DNA from: an uncultured Winogradskyella sp.
GTDB taxonomy: Bacteria; Bacteroidota; Bacteroidia; Flavobacteriales; Flavobacteriaceae
Assembly: GCF_947498005.1 (NCBI RefSeq)
Contig: NZ_CANMIW010000003.1
Location: 310,001-374,000, forward strand
Length of the DNA: 64,000 nucleotides
Direction of reading: 5' to 3'
Below the pieces are notes generated by a model. The model saw nothing but the letters and a program-made list of their open reading frames with translations. It was not told the DNA's origin and made no database searches. Position numbers and translations under genes: made by a program. This document shows, one piece after another, positions 25,826-34,988 of the stretch (the stretch's first letter is position 1; each line of letters begins with the position of its first letter).

Positions 25826-27232
25826 ATGACGTATAAACACAGCAAATCATTAGATATCACAAAAGACTTTATTCTTCCCTGTAGAAAAGATGAACTTGAT
25901 TCTATAAAGGAATTTTTACCAATTGAAAATCCAGATTTTGATGGCAGTTTCTCTACTCATCAATTACTTTACGGAACACAAGGTAATAGAATATACCTCA
26001 TAGGTTTAGGAGAAGAAAAACACAATTCTCAATTAGAGAAAACATTTCAGAAATTAGCTTTTGAAACTCAAAAGTATTGGAATAAAAACATTCAAGTTTA
26101 TACTGAAAACCTAACAGAAGATGACATAAAAAAAGCTGTTATTGGCTTAAAAATGGCACAATATGCCATTGGTGAATTTAAATCTAAAAAAGAGAAAACT
26201 AATAAAATTACGGTTTCATTTACATCTTCAAAAACTATAAAAAATGTTTTAAATGAGGGGAAATACACAGGCGAAACCATAAATAGAATTAAAGCTTTAG
26301 TTGATTCGCCACCAAATATAAAAACACCAGAATTTTTAGGGAAGTGGGCAGAGAAATCAGCTAAGGATACGGATTATAAGTGTTCTATATTAAAACATAA
26401 AGAATTAAAAAAGCAAGGATTTGAAGCTGTGCTCTCTGTTGGAAAAGGAAGTGTAAACAAACCAGTGGTTATCATCACAGAATACACACCAAAAAAGAGC
26501 AAAAAAATTGATATTGCTCTGGTTGGTAAGGGAATAACTTTTGACTCTGGAGGATTATCTATAAAACCCTCTACCAATCTTCATTACATGAAAAGTGATA
26601 TGGGAGGCGCTGCAGTTGTTTTGGGTGTTGTGGAACTCATTGCTAAACTAAAGCTAGATATTAATATCGTTGGTATTGTGTGTTCTGCAGAAAATGCTGT
26701 AGATGCAGAAAGCTATAGACCTGGTGATGTTATCAACTCCTACTCTGGTAAAACTATTGAAATTATTGATACTGATGCTGAAGGCCGTTTGGTTTTAGCA
26801 GATGGATTAAGTTACGCCGTAAAAAATATAGAACCAGAATACTTAATTGATTTAGCCACCTTAACAGGAAGCGTTGTAAGAACTTTAGGTTATGAAGCAG
26901 CTGGAATGTTTACACACAACGAAGAAATGGCCAAAACCATGTCTGAAATTGGATATAAAGTACATGAGCGTGTTTGGCAATTACCAATGTTTGAAGAATA
27001 TAAAAGTGATTTACATAGTGATATTGCAGATCTCAGAAACTTTAGCGGCAAACCATTAACTGGTGCAACCAATGCTGCACAATTTTTAGAGTCATTCACT
27101 GAAGAACACAAAAATTGGATGCATTTAGATATTGCAGGTGTTTCTTTTGGAAGTTCGCCTTATGCTAAGATGAAAAGTGCTTCAGGTTATGGTATTCAGT
27201 TAATTACTGAATTTATAAAATCAAAAATTTGA
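25826..27232 (+). CDS. M17 leucyl aminopeptidase family metallopeptidase
   Basis: A 468-residue cytosolic peptidase. The C-terminal catalytic domain shows GKGITFDSGGLSIKP with Lys235 and Asp240, KSDMGG with Asp258, and DTDAEGRL with Asp317, Glu319 and Arg321. Together these form the two-metal site of M17. The N-terminal 150 residues are the usual regulatory domain. It starts 2 nt after the esterase and precedes an ATP-grasp ligase by 66 bp. A general housekeeping role is possible. The setting next to peptide-bond-forming enzymes suggests turnover of a small amide metabolite. Confidence 0.92.
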   Translation: MTYKHSKSLDITKDFILPCRKDELDSIKEFLPIENPDFDGSFSTHQLLYGTQGNRIYLIGLGEEKHNSQLEKTFQKLAFETQKYWNKNIQVYTENLTEDDIKKAVIGLKMAQYAIGEFKSKKEKTNKITVSFTSSKTIKNVLNEGKYTGETINRIKALVDSPPNIKTPEFLGKWAEKSAKDTDYKCSILKHKELKKQGFEAVLSVGKGSVNKPVVIITEYTPKKSKKIDIALVGKGITFDSGGLSIKPSTNLHYMKSDMGGAAVVLGVVELIAKLKLDINIVGIVCSAENAVDAESYRPGDVINSYSGKTIEIIDTDAEGRLVLADGLSYAVKNIEPEYLIDLATLTGSVVRTLGYEAAGMFTHNEEMAKTMSEIGYKVHERVWQLPMFEEYKSDLHSDIADLRNFSGKPLTGATNAAQFLESFTEEHKNWMHLDIAGVSFGSSPYAKMKSASGYGIQLITEFIKSKI

Positions 27233-27298
27233 AGCTGTTATTGCGTTATTAATTTTAAATCACTAATTTAATATCTAATTTATATCAAAACCAATACC

Positions 27299-28498
27299 AT
27301 GGCTAACCAACCACTAAACTTTCTTTGTATTTCCACTTATTTTAAAGGAGAAGATTTTTTAAAAAGTGTAAAAGCTGAAGGAAATAATGTTTATTTATTG
27401 ACTAAAAAAAAATATGATAATGAACCTTGGCCTTGGGATGCTATAGACGATACATTTTACATTGAGGAATGGAATCACGAAGATGTAGTAAAAGGTATTG
27501 CCTACAAATTCAGAAACATAAAATTTGATCGGTTTGTAGCTTTAGATGATTTTGATGTTGAAAAAGTAGCACTTCTAAGAGAACATTTTAGAATGCCTGG
27601 TATGGGAAGAACCACAGCCCATTATTTTAGAGATAAATTGGCTATGCGAGTTAAAGCTAAAGAAGAAGGCGTTAATGTACCAGAATTCACAGACTTATTT
27701 AATAACGACTCTATTAACGATTATGCTGACAGTGTAAGTCCTCCTTGGTTAATAAAACCAAGAATGGAAGCTTCTGCAACTGGAATTAAAAAAATACATT
27801 CTAAAGATGAATTGTGGCACGTCATTAATGAACTTGGTAATGAACGCGATAATTATTTAGTCGAAAAATTTGCACCTGGAGACGTATATCATGTAGATGG
27901 TCTAAATGTAGATGGAAAAGTTGCGTTTGCAAGAGTAAGTAAGTATTTAGATACACCATTTGAAGTGGCTCATGGTGGTGGTATATTTAGGTCTGCAAGT
28001 TCAGAAATTGGCTCTAAAGTAGAAAAAGCGCTGCAAAAAATGAATGCTGCAGTTATGAAAGCATTCGGTATGCAATTTGGGGCATCACATACAGAGTTTA
28101 TACAATCTAAAGCCACAGGAGAGTTATTCTTCTTAGAAACATCATCTAGAGTTGGTGGTGCCAATTTAGCCGAAATGGTAGAATATGCTTCTGGCATAAA
28201 CCTTTGGGGAGAATGGGCTAAAGTAGAGTCTGCTAATCTTTTAAACAAAACCTATAAACTTCCAAAAATCAATAATCAATATGCAGGTATTGTAGTATCC
28301 TTAAGTCGATTTGAACATCCAGACACGTCAAGTTTCACGGATAAAGAAATTGTTTGGCGTATGGATAAAGCATGGCATATTGGACTCATTGTCGTTTCAG
28401 ATTCTAGTGAGCGTGTTTTAGAACTATTAGATCGCTATACAAAACGTATTGGCGAAGAATTTCATGCTAGTTTACCTGCTCCTGATAAATCTGAGTAA
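27299..28498 (+). CDS. ATP-grasp ligase (plus arm of the amidoligase locus)
   Basis: A 399-residue cytosolic enzyme. After a Rossmann-like N-terminal domain (FLCISTYFKGEDFL, DRFVALDDFDVEKV) comes the ATP-grasp fold. FRDKLAMRVKAKEEGVNVPEF begins it, PPWLIKPRMEASATGI holds the nucleotide-binding Lys, NYLVEKFAPG is the hinge, and FFLETSSRVGGANLAEM gives the Mg-binding Glu and downstream residues. It belongs to the carboxylate-amine ligases that make peptide-like bonds through an acyl phosphate. It forms a probable operon with the esterase and M17 peptidase. The substrates are not predictable from sequence. Confidence 0.88.
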   Translation: MANQPLNFLCISTYFKGEDFLKSVKAEGNNVYLLTKKKYDNEPWPWDAIDDTFYIEEWNHEDVVKGIAYKFRNIKFDRFVALDDFDVEKVALLREHFRMPGMGRTTAHYFRDKLAMRVKAKEEGVNVPEFTDLFNNDSINDYADSVSPPWLIKPRMEASATGIKKIHSKDELWHVINELGNERDNYLVEKFAPGDVYHVDGLNVDGKVAFARVSKYLDTPFEVAHGGGIFRSASSEIGSKVEKALQKMNAAVMKAFGMQFGASHTEFIQSKATGELFFLETSSRVGGANLAEMVEYASGINLWGEWAKVESANLLNKTYKLPKINNQYAGIVVSLSRFEHPDTSSFTDKEIVWRMDKAWHIGLIVVSDSSERVLELLDRYTKRIGEEFHASLPAPDKSE

Positions 28499-28548
28499 AA
28501 AATCTTTCAATTTCAAAATAAAAATCAACCTTACCATCTTTTTTAAAA

Positions 28549-29310
28549 ATGCAAGAAATCGCAGAAAACCAATACCAATTAGCTAGTAGAAAAAGACGAA
28601 TTGCTGCCTTTCTCGTAGATCACTTTGTGATGACATTTTTAATCGTTTCTATTACTTTTTTAGCATTAGGACCAGATTACTTAAACGAACCTGATTTCTC
28701 CAAAATAACAGCCGTAATGCTAACGACACTATTATTAGGTTTTGCTGTTTATTTTGGTAAGGATTCTATCAAAGGTATTAGTATTGGTAAATGGATTTTT
28801 GGAATAATGGTTAGAGATGAAGATAATCCTGAAGTTGTACCATCTATGGGAAAATTATTTTTCAGAAACATATTTATAATCATTTGGCCTGTAGAATTTA
28901 TTGTATTAGCAACAAGTAATGAAAAGAAGCGTTTAGGCGATAAAGTTGCGAAAACAATTGTGGTTAAAAACCCTAAAAAACCAGCCAAGCTTCCTAGAAT
29001 ACTTACTTTAGTTGGTGCTGGTTTAATTTTTATAACGTTTATGATTCTATTTGTTGGTGCAGCAATGAAAAACTCTGATGCTTATAAAGTCGCTGTAGAA
29101 AACATAGAACAAAACGAACGTATTATAGAAGAAACTGGTGGTATTAAAGGTTATGGAATGATGCCTTCAGGAAGTATAAATATAACTAACGGATTTGGAG
29201 AAGCACAACTATCAATTACAGTTTTAGGCAATGAAAATGATGTAAACGTTGGTGTTTACTTAACTAAACAACCTAATGGAGACTGGCAATTGATAGAGAT
29301 GAATCCATAA
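28549..29310 (+). CDS. RDD-family membrane protein fused to a Coa1-like domain
   Basis: A 253-residue protein. Residues 12-130 are an RDD domain: ASRKRRIAAFLVDHFVMTF with the Arg/Asp positions, a second helix pair, and KGISIGKWIFGIMVRD. Another TM helix (about 151-170) leads to a C-terminal domain, KVAVENIEQNERIIEETGGIKG through NVGVYLTKQPNGDWQL, that resembles the cytochrome oxidase assembly Coa1-like domain. RDD proteins are of uncertain role, some possibly in transport. It sits 50 bp after the ATP-grasp gene and may be co-transcribed. Confidence 0.8.
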   Translation: MQEIAENQYQLASRKRRIAAFLVDHFVMTFLIVSITFLALGPDYLNEPDFSKITAVMLTTLLLGFAVYFGKDSIKGISIGKWIFGIMVRDEDNPEVVPSMGKLFFRNIFIIIWPVEFIVLATSNEKKRLGDKVAKTIVVKNPKKPAKLPRILTLVGAGLIFITFMILFVGAAMKNSDAYKVAVENIEQNERIIEETGGIKGYGMMPSGSINITNGFGEAQLSITVLGNENDVNVGVYLTKQPNGDWQLIEMNP

Positions 29311-29318
29311 ACTAAATT

Positions 29319-29711
29319 TTGAAATTTTACAATCCTAAATTCTCTCTTGCTCTTATCATCATTCAGCTTTTTTTTTCGTTGAACCTTTATTATGATTTTG
29401 TAATGTGGGGAAAAAACAATCCAAAATTAGATGCACTCGTTAATCGAGATTTTAATGGAGACGCACTATTTATTTTCGTCGTGATAATTGGACTTTATGA
29501 AATGACAACAAAGCGAGGTCATTATAAAAAAATACTTAGAATTATTATGAATTGTATTGTCTTTGGTACTTTCTTATCAAAGAAAATACCAATAAAAAAT
29601 CTTTATGATGCTATTTTTAATTCTGCTTGGTTTATAGCAAGCATTGTTCTAATACTAATGGTCATTAGAATTATATTCATTAGCAAAAAGTATTCAACTT
29701 TCAGTAATTAG
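29319..29711 (+). CDS. Small membrane protein (130 aa), unknown
   Basis: A 130-residue protein starting at TTG (29319), 8 nt after the RDD stop. It has three or four hydrophobic segments, at FSLALIIIQLFFSLNLYY, ALFIFVVIIGLYEM, IIMNCIVFGTF and FIASIVLILMVIRIIFI. I recognise no domain. Position and composition suggest it is co-translated with the RDD protein. Confidence 0.65.
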   Translation: MKFYNPKFSLALIIIQLFFSLNLYYDFVMWGKNNPKLDALVNRDFNGDALFIFVVIIGLYEMTTKRGHYKKILRIIMNCIVFGTFLSKKIPIKNLYDAIFNSAWFIASIVLILMVIRIIFISKKYSTFSN

Positions 29712-29763
29712 AATACAATTCCACATTCATAAGAATTGTAATTTTGTTTTAGAATTAAATAAA

Positions 29764-30894
29764 ATGATTAAAAAGATTTTAAAACGAATAATGATTACAA
29801 CCCTTATTATAATTGGTTTATTGGTAACAGCATATTTTGCTTTCACCAACTACTACCCTAGTTTTGGTGGCGATGTTTCTAAAGAACAAAAAGCTATTTA
29901 TTCAAAATCAGAACAATTTAGAGATGGAAAATTTAATAATACAAATCCTGTTCCTAAAGAATTAAGTTTTTCTGAAACTATGAAATTGGTATATACGTTT
30001 TTTACAACAAGAGTACCTAATGGAAGACCTAAACACGATTTAAAAGCAATTAAAATAGATTCTACAAATATTGCAGAATATAATGGCGAAGCCAGAATGG
30101 TTTGGTTTGGTCATTCATCTTTTTTATTGCAATTAAAAGGTAAAACCATTCTATTAGACCCAATGTTTGGCAAAGTGGCTGCACCTTTAGATATTTTAGG
30201 AGGCAACCGGTTTAATGAAGAGTTTCCTTTAGAAATTGCGAAATTACCCAAAATTGATGCCGTTATTTTCTCACACGATCATTACGATCATTTAGACTAT
30301 AAATCAATTTTAAAAATTAAAGATAAAACCAAACATTTTTATGTGCCATTAGGCATAAGCACACATTTAAAAGCTTGGGATGTTCCGTCTGATAAAATTA
30401 CAGAGTTAGATTGGTGGCAAAACACAGAATTTGAAGGTTTAAATTTAGTCTGTACACCTGCTCAACATTTTTCTGGACGTAAAATGAATAATGGACAAAG
30501 CACCTTATGGAGTTCTTGGATTATTCAATCTAAAACTGAGAACATCTATTTTAGTGGAGACAGCGGTTATACTAACCACTTTAAGGAAATAGGCGAAAAA
30601 TATGGCCCTTTTGATTTGGCTCTTATGGAATGCGGACAATACAATGATAGATGGTCTGATATACACATGATGCCAGAAGAAACTGCTCAAGCAGGAATTG
30701 ATTTAAAAGCCAACAAAATAATGCCAATACATTGGGCAGGATTCAAGTTAGCCTTGCATGAATGGACAGATCCAATTGAGCGTGTTACTAAGAAAGCAAA
30801 AGAGCTAAACCTTAACGTTATTACACCTAGAATTGGTGAACAAATAATAGTTAAAGACTCTACCCACACGTTCACTGATTGGTGGAAAGATTAA
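29764..30894 (+). CDS. Membrane-anchored MBL-fold metallohydrolase (NAPE-PLD/UlaG-like)
   Basis: A 376-residue protein with an N-terminal TM anchor (about residues 10-30), so the catalytic domain is probably exported. Metal-binding motifs of the metallo-beta-lactamase fold are visible: GHSSFLLQLKGKTILLDPMF, SHDHYDHLDY, AQHFSGR, SGDSGY and PIHWAGF. This order and the GHSSFLL start match the branch with NAPE-hydrolysing phospholipase D and UlaG-type lactonases. Its substrate could be a lipid or a lactone. An AraC regulator follows after 24 bp and may control it. Confidence 0.88.
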   Translation: MIKKILKRIMITTLIIIGLLVTAYFAFTNYYPSFGGDVSKEQKAIYSKSEQFRDGKFNNTNPVPKELSFSETMKLVYTFFTTRVPNGRPKHDLKAIKIDSTNIAEYNGEARMVWFGHSSFLLQLKGKTILLDPMFGKVAAPLDILGGNRFNEEFPLEIAKLPKIDAVIFSHDHYDHLDYKSILKIKDKTKHFYVPLGISTHLKAWDVPSDKITELDWWQNTEFEGLNLVCTPAQHFSGRKMNNGQSTLWSSWIIQSKTENIYFSGDSGYTNHFKEIGEKYGPFDLALMECGQYNDRWSDIHMMPEETAQAGIDLKANKIMPIHWAGFKLALHEWTDPIERVTKKAKELNLNVITPRIGEQIIVKDSTHTFTDWWKD

Positions 30895-30918
30895 TAATTT
30901 CCTTATCTTTATTTATAC

Positions 30919-31833
30919 ATGAAAGAAATTGTTCAAATAAATAGTATTGCCGAAGTACATGCTTATTTTGGATTAAAGAAACCCAAACATCCTTTAATTT
31001 CTATTATTCGTGTTTCTGATAGCGTAGAAGATATAGATATTGAAAACTTTAAGTATGCTTTTAATTTATATCATATTAGCTTAAAAGATAATTGTGAATA
31101 CACCATCTCTAATTATGGTCAAAATTCTTATGATTATCAAGAAGGTTCCATGGTTTTTGTGGCACCCAATCAGGTATTAGAAATTGAAAGACAAAATATT
31201 AACCAAGAAGATTCAGGTTGGAGCATAGTGTTTCATCCTGATTTAATTAGACAATCTAAACTAGGTAAACGAATTGACCATTATTCATTCTTTGAATATG
31301 CATCAAACGAAGCGCTTCACCTCTCTAACGAAGAACGACAAACCGTAACTGAGATTTCTCAAAAAATAGAAAAAGAATTTAGTAGCAATATAGATGCTCA
31401 TAGTCAGACTTTAATAATTTCGAATTTAGAATTACTTTTAAATTATTGTGTACGGTTTTATGATCGTCAATTTTTTACAAGAACTAATTTAAATCAGGAT
31501 ATTGCTAGTCAGTTCGAAAAACTTCTTAAAAACTATTACGGTAACAACAAGCAATTACAATTTGGTATTCCGTCTGTTAAATATTGCGGCGAAGCTATGA
31601 ATATGTCACCAAAATATTTGAGCGATTTATTAAAGAAAGAAACAGGTCAAAGCACACAAGACCATATTCATAAATACATCATTAATAAAGCTAAAAACAG
31701 ATTACTTAATTCTAATGAAAGCGCAAGTGAAATTGCATATAGCTTAGGGTTTGAATATCCACAATACTTCAGCAAAATTTTTAAAAAGAAGACAAGCATG
31801 AGTCCAAATGAATATAGGCAACGTTTAAATTAG
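30919..31833 (+). CDS. AraC-family transcriptional regulator
   Basis: A 304-residue cytosolic regulator. The N-terminal half is a cupin-like sensor (SIVFHPDLIRQSKLG, YISKYG-like strands). The C-terminal 95 residues hold two HTH motifs: VKYCGEAMNMSPKYLSDLLKKETG and ASEIAYSLGFEYPQYFSKIFKKKTSMSPNEYR, given here as known AraC elements, ending in the typical SPNEYRQRLN. It probably activates the upstream MBL hydrolase or a gene elsewhere. The inducer is unknown. Confidence 0.92.
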   Translation: MKEIVQINSIAEVHAYFGLKKPKHPLISIIRVSDSVEDIDIENFKYAFNLYHISLKDNCEYTISNYGQNSYDYQEGSMVFVAPNQVLEIERQNINQEDSGWSIVFHPDLIRQSKLGKRIDHYSFFEYASNEALHLSNEERQTVTEISQKIEKEFSSNIDAHSQTLIISNLELLLNYCVRFYDRQFFTRTNLNQDIASQFEKLLKNYYGNNKQLQFGIPSVKYCGEAMNMSPKYLSDLLKKETGQSTQDHIHKYIINKAKNRLLNSNESASEIAYSLGFEYPQYFSKIFKKKTSMSPNEYRQRLN

Positions 31834-31851
31834 TAAGTAACTTGACTATAC

Positions 31852-32274
31852 TTATAAGTTTTCTGCATGTAATTTTAATTCTGCATTCATTCTTTCAAAT
31901 CCCATTTTAGTATCCTCATCTATTTGTTTAGAGAACATTTTAACCAAAATGCCACAAAAATTCTCCCTTTGCTCGAAAAGCGTTGTACCATTGCCGTTAT
32001 CTGATAATTTAAAAGCATGTTCACCATCAAAAAGTCCTTTAAACCATAGATGACCAAGCCATTTCAATTCTTTTTCTTCATCTCTCACCAAAACAGTTGG
32101 TCTAAAAGTCATACCTTGTATTTTAATTTTAATCTGGTTACCAACTTTTACATCGCCTGAGACTGACTTTATAAAAGAATTCCATTTAGGGTAGTTATCA
32201 AAATCAGTTAAGATTCTCCATACTGTCTCTATATCAGCATTAATAGTAATTGATGTTGTAATCTGCTTTGTCAT
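31852..32274 (-). CDS. SRPBCC (START/Bet v1-like) domain protein
   Basis: The frame opens at 32295, but I favour the Met at 32274 (MTKQITTSITINADIETVWRI), which starts the first strand of the SRPBCC fold directly. The 140-residue protein shows IETVWRILTDFDNYPKWNSF and later KWLGHLW and GTTLFEQREN, typical of polyketide cyclase-like ligand-binding proteins. It is convergent with the AraC gene. A Crp-type regulator gene lies 58 bp upstream and may be its co-transcribed partner. Confidence 0.85.
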   Translation of the reverse strand: MTKQITTSITINADIETVWRILTDFDNYPKWNSFIKSVSGDVKVGNQIKIKIQGMTFRPTVLVRDEEKELKWLGHLWFKGLFDGEHAFKLSDNGNGTTLFEQRENFCGILVKMFSKQIDEDTKMGFERMNAELKLHAENL

Positions 32275-32332
32275 TATAATAAATTTATAAAACAAAGATC
32301 TATACTATTATAGGTGCTCCTCTTGACAAATA

Positions 32333-32902
32333 TCAAGAAATCTTTTTTTGTCGAATTCTGCTAAATGTTTCTGGAGACATACCTAGCATTGAAGCTAAAT
32401 ATTGCAAAGGTACTTGGTTAAATAAGGCTTTATTATTTTTAAAAAGTTTATCGTAGCGTTCTTCAGCACTAAGAGATAAATGACTAAAAACGCGTTCTTC
32501 AAGATGAACAAAACAACCTGCAATAAATTGCTTTTCCATTTCCGCCCAATTAGGAACTACTGCATTTAAAAGTGCATAGTTTTCACTATTAATGGTGTAA
32601 AGTTTACAATCTGTAAGTGCTTGTATATTGAAACGTGCTCTTTGTTTAAAGCTAAAACTATATAAGTCCGTGATGAACGAGCCTTCAGTAGATATCCATT
32701 GTGTAATCTCTTTATCATTATAATTAGCAAAGACACGAATAATACCACTTCGCACGAAGCTCAATTTTTCACAATATTGACCATTCTTTGTAAAATACTC
32801 ACCCTTTTTTAATTCTGTTTCATTAAACAAGGATGTAATTTTATCCATATTTTGGTTAGATACACCAAAATATGATGTTATATATTTCTCTAATTCTGTC
32901 AA
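32333..32902 (-). CDS. Crp/Fnr-family transcriptional regulator
   Basis: A 189-residue protein with a cyclic-nucleotide-binding-like domain: LKKGEYFTKNGQYCEKLSFVRSGIIRVF and ITQWISTEGSFITDLYSF. It ends with a compact HTH, VPLQYLASMLGMSPETFSRIRQKK. It belongs to the short Bacteroidota Crp/Fnr group with no visible Fe-S cysteines. The start is 41 bp after the stop of the CP-ATP-grasp-like gene, so it could be transcribed with the minus-strand amidoligase arm. Confidence 0.88.
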   Translation of the reverse strand: MTELEKYITSYFGVSNQNMDKITSLFNETELKKGEYFTKNGQYCEKLSFVRSGIIRVFANYNDKEITQWISTEGSFITDLYSFSFKQRARFNIQALTDCKLYTINSENYALLNAVVPNWAEMEKQFIAGCFVHLEERVFSHLSLSAEERYDKLFKNNKALFNQVPLQYLASMLGMSPETFSRIRQKKIS

Positions 32903-32943
32903 TGAAATAATTTCTTTAACTTAATATGGGTAATTAATAAGCT

Positions 32944-34146
32944 TTAATTCTCAAAAAATCCTGTACTACCACCAACCCAAGTTTTGTCTTTATTATACTT
33001 TACACCTACCATTTCGCCTTTACTTAAACGCATTAAATTGCTTACAATTTCTGTTTTGTTGGTTTTTGAATTATGAAGCATCATCATTCTAATTTCGCAT
33101 TTTGCTGGCACATCCATTGTCTCAATTACTGGTGCATAAGCGACTTTTTCTTGCAGTAGATAATTAGATTTATTGGATAAACCATCAATCATTTTTTTAG
33201 TAACATGAATCTCAACACCTGCACCAGCAAAGGAATATAAAGGTTTTAAAACGTAATTTTCTAAATCAGAAGGGATTTCTTTAAGTTGGTCTAAATAATA
33301 AGATTTAGGTACATAATCTCCTTTTAATAATGGCATTGTGTATTTACTGATTCTATAAAACCAATTGGGATGGCCAATCCATTCTACATCAACTTCATCT
33401 TGAAAACTAAATTCAGTTTTTAAATCTGTTCTCTGGTGTAGCTCATCAAAAATAATTCTGTTATAAATTTTTGATACTTCAACTTCAGATTTATTTTCAT
33501 CTAAATAATAAAGTATCTTTCCTCTTTTCTTTAAATCAGTTATGCAGAGCACCTTAATCCCTAATTCTTTTGCTGTAGCATAAAAATCAACTGCTGTTGC
33601 TTGTTTTTCTGGTTCTATTTCTAAAAGTACAACCTGTTTAGGATTGGTATCTCCTACAATCTCTTGTTTTAAAAGTACTAAATAATCATCGGCAGTCATT
33701 CCGTTTAAATGCTGAGAAAAACCTTCAGGAATTACATTACCAAAATGCTTAATATATTTTCGTCCTAGTAATTCTTGAAAATAATATAAAGAAGGAAATC
33801 CTTGTAATTCGATTAATTTAGGCGTTAAATCGCCATTCTCATCCTTACAAATCCCAAAATCGAGTTGAATAAATTTAGATTGTTCATCTTCATTTGGTAC
33901 AATTGTGTTTGTATCAAAAAAAGCACCATCAGTCAATTCTTTAAAATTAGATTTATTAATAACAGACATGATATCATCACAAGCCTCTATTAATTTCTCC
34001 TTAAGTGCTTTAGATAAAAACACTGGTGTTTCTGCAATTTTAAACGGAACATGATAATTATAAGTCCCATTTATATCTTTTAAGAAAGCATCATATTTTT
34101 CTTCCGAAAAATTAGCATTATAAACGTCTCTAATAGGCTTTATCAT
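32944..34146 (-). CDS. ATP-grasp-like protein of the circularly permuted type (amidoligase locus)
   Basis: A 400-residue cytosolic protein. LIELQGFPSLYYFQ follows an N-terminal helical domain. FIQLDFGICKDENG, YVLKPLYSFAGAGVEI with the nucleotide-binding Lys, NYLLQEKV and CEIRMMML resemble the circularly permuted ATP-grasp proteins and glutathionylspermidine synthase-like enzymes. Its ATG is 2 nt from the GATase stop. It is the last enzyme gene of the minus-strand arm and could add a further amino group donor to the product. The family assignment is from motif resemblance only. Confidence 0.7.
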   Translation of the reverse strand: MIKPIRDVYNANFSEEKYDAFLKDINGTYNYHVPFKIAETPVFLSKALKEKLIEACDDIMSVINKSNFKELTDGAFFDTNTIVPNEDEQSKFIQLDFGICKDENGDLTPKLIELQGFPSLYYFQELLGRKYIKHFGNVIPEGFSQHLNGMTADDYLVLLKQEIVGDTNPKQVVLLEIEPEKQATAVDFYATAKELGIKVLCITDLKKRGKILYYLDENKSEVEVSKIYNRIIFDELHQRTDLKTEFSFQDEVDVEWIGHPNWFYRISKYTMPLLKGDYVPKSYYLDQLKEIPSDLENYVLKPLYSFAGAGVEIHVTKKMIDGLSNKSNYLLQEKVAYAPVIETMDVPAKCEIRMMMLHNSKTNKTEIVSNLMRLSKGEMVGVKYNKDKTWVGGSTGFFEN

Positions 34147-34148
34147 TA

Positions 34149-34970
34149 TTACTTAGACATTAAAGGTTCCTTAATCTTAATAATTGCGTTTTCTATAAAC
34201 TGAGGTAAAATTGTATTATAGGTTAATTCAATCTTTTCAGGATCATCAATCCTATCCATCATCTGACTGTATTTTTTCTCGCCAAAACTAGAAATAACTT
34301 TATTTTTATTTTCCTCTAGTTTAAAATAAGCCTCCATACTAACTGGTTCTGCTTCAGGATGAAACTGTGTTCCCACAAATTCCTCCGAAAACCTAACAGC
34401 CATAATAGCACGCTCTAACTCTACATGCGTTCTAATTTTTTCAAGACTTAAAATGGTAGCGCCATGTTTTTTAAAAACCGTTAATTTAGGCTGAATCAAC
34501 TGCCAATCTCTTGAATCTACGGCGTAGAAAGGGTCATTTAAACCTTTAAAGATAACATCGTTATGTCCTTTTTTAGTTTGATGCACTTTTAAAATTCCAA
34601 ATGACGTGCTGCGTCTTGGCTTTAGTTCTCCTAATTGAAAATAATCACAAATAACTTGAAACGAATAACATATAAAGAAAACAGATTTCTTCTGGCCGTT
34701 AGAGGTTTTATTAAAATCCCAAAGATTTTGCATTAACTTCAAATATGGTTTTCGCCATTTGCCTTCATCTAAAGGACTTCCTGGTCCTCCACTTGATATA
34801 TATATATCAAATGATGTATCTGGTAATTCATCTTTAGCTCTTACATTGAAGATTTGGTAATCAACTTCAGAACTAAAACTATTTACAATTTCAGTAATAC
34901 AACGTAACCCTTGATTGGGTTCGTCGTTATTCATATCTAAAATAGCGAGTTTTAATTTTTCTTTTATCAT
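34149..34970 (-). CDS. Type 1 glutamine amidotransferase-like protein with altered nucleophile elbow
   Basis: A 273-residue protein of the class I GATase fold. ISSGGPGSP (58-66) is the oxyanion strand and VGTQFHPEAE holds the His/Glu pair. The nucleophile region reads FFICYSFQV with Cys101, where the usual GxCxGxQ glycines are replaced. It may hydrolyse glutamine to feed ammonia to a ligase, or act as a gamma-glutamyl hydrolase. It lies 18 bp after the GCS2 gene and 2 nt before the CP-ATP-grasp-like gene. Whether it is still active is open. Confidence 0.8.
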   Translation of the reverse strand: MIKEKLKLAILDMNNDEPNQGLRCITEIVNSFSSEVDYQIFNVRAKDELPDTSFDIYISSGGPGSPLDEGKWRKPYLKLMQNLWDFNKTSNGQKKSVFFICYSFQVICDYFQLGELKPRRSTSFGILKVHQTKKGHNDVIFKGLNDPFYAVDSRDWQLIQPKLTVFKKHGATILSLEKIRTHVELERAIMAVRFSEEFVGTQFHPEAEPVSMEAYFKLEENKNKVISSFGEKKYSQMMDRIDDPEKIELTYNTILPQFIENAIIKIKEPLMSK

Positions 34971-34988
34971 TGGTAAAATGTAGGTAAT

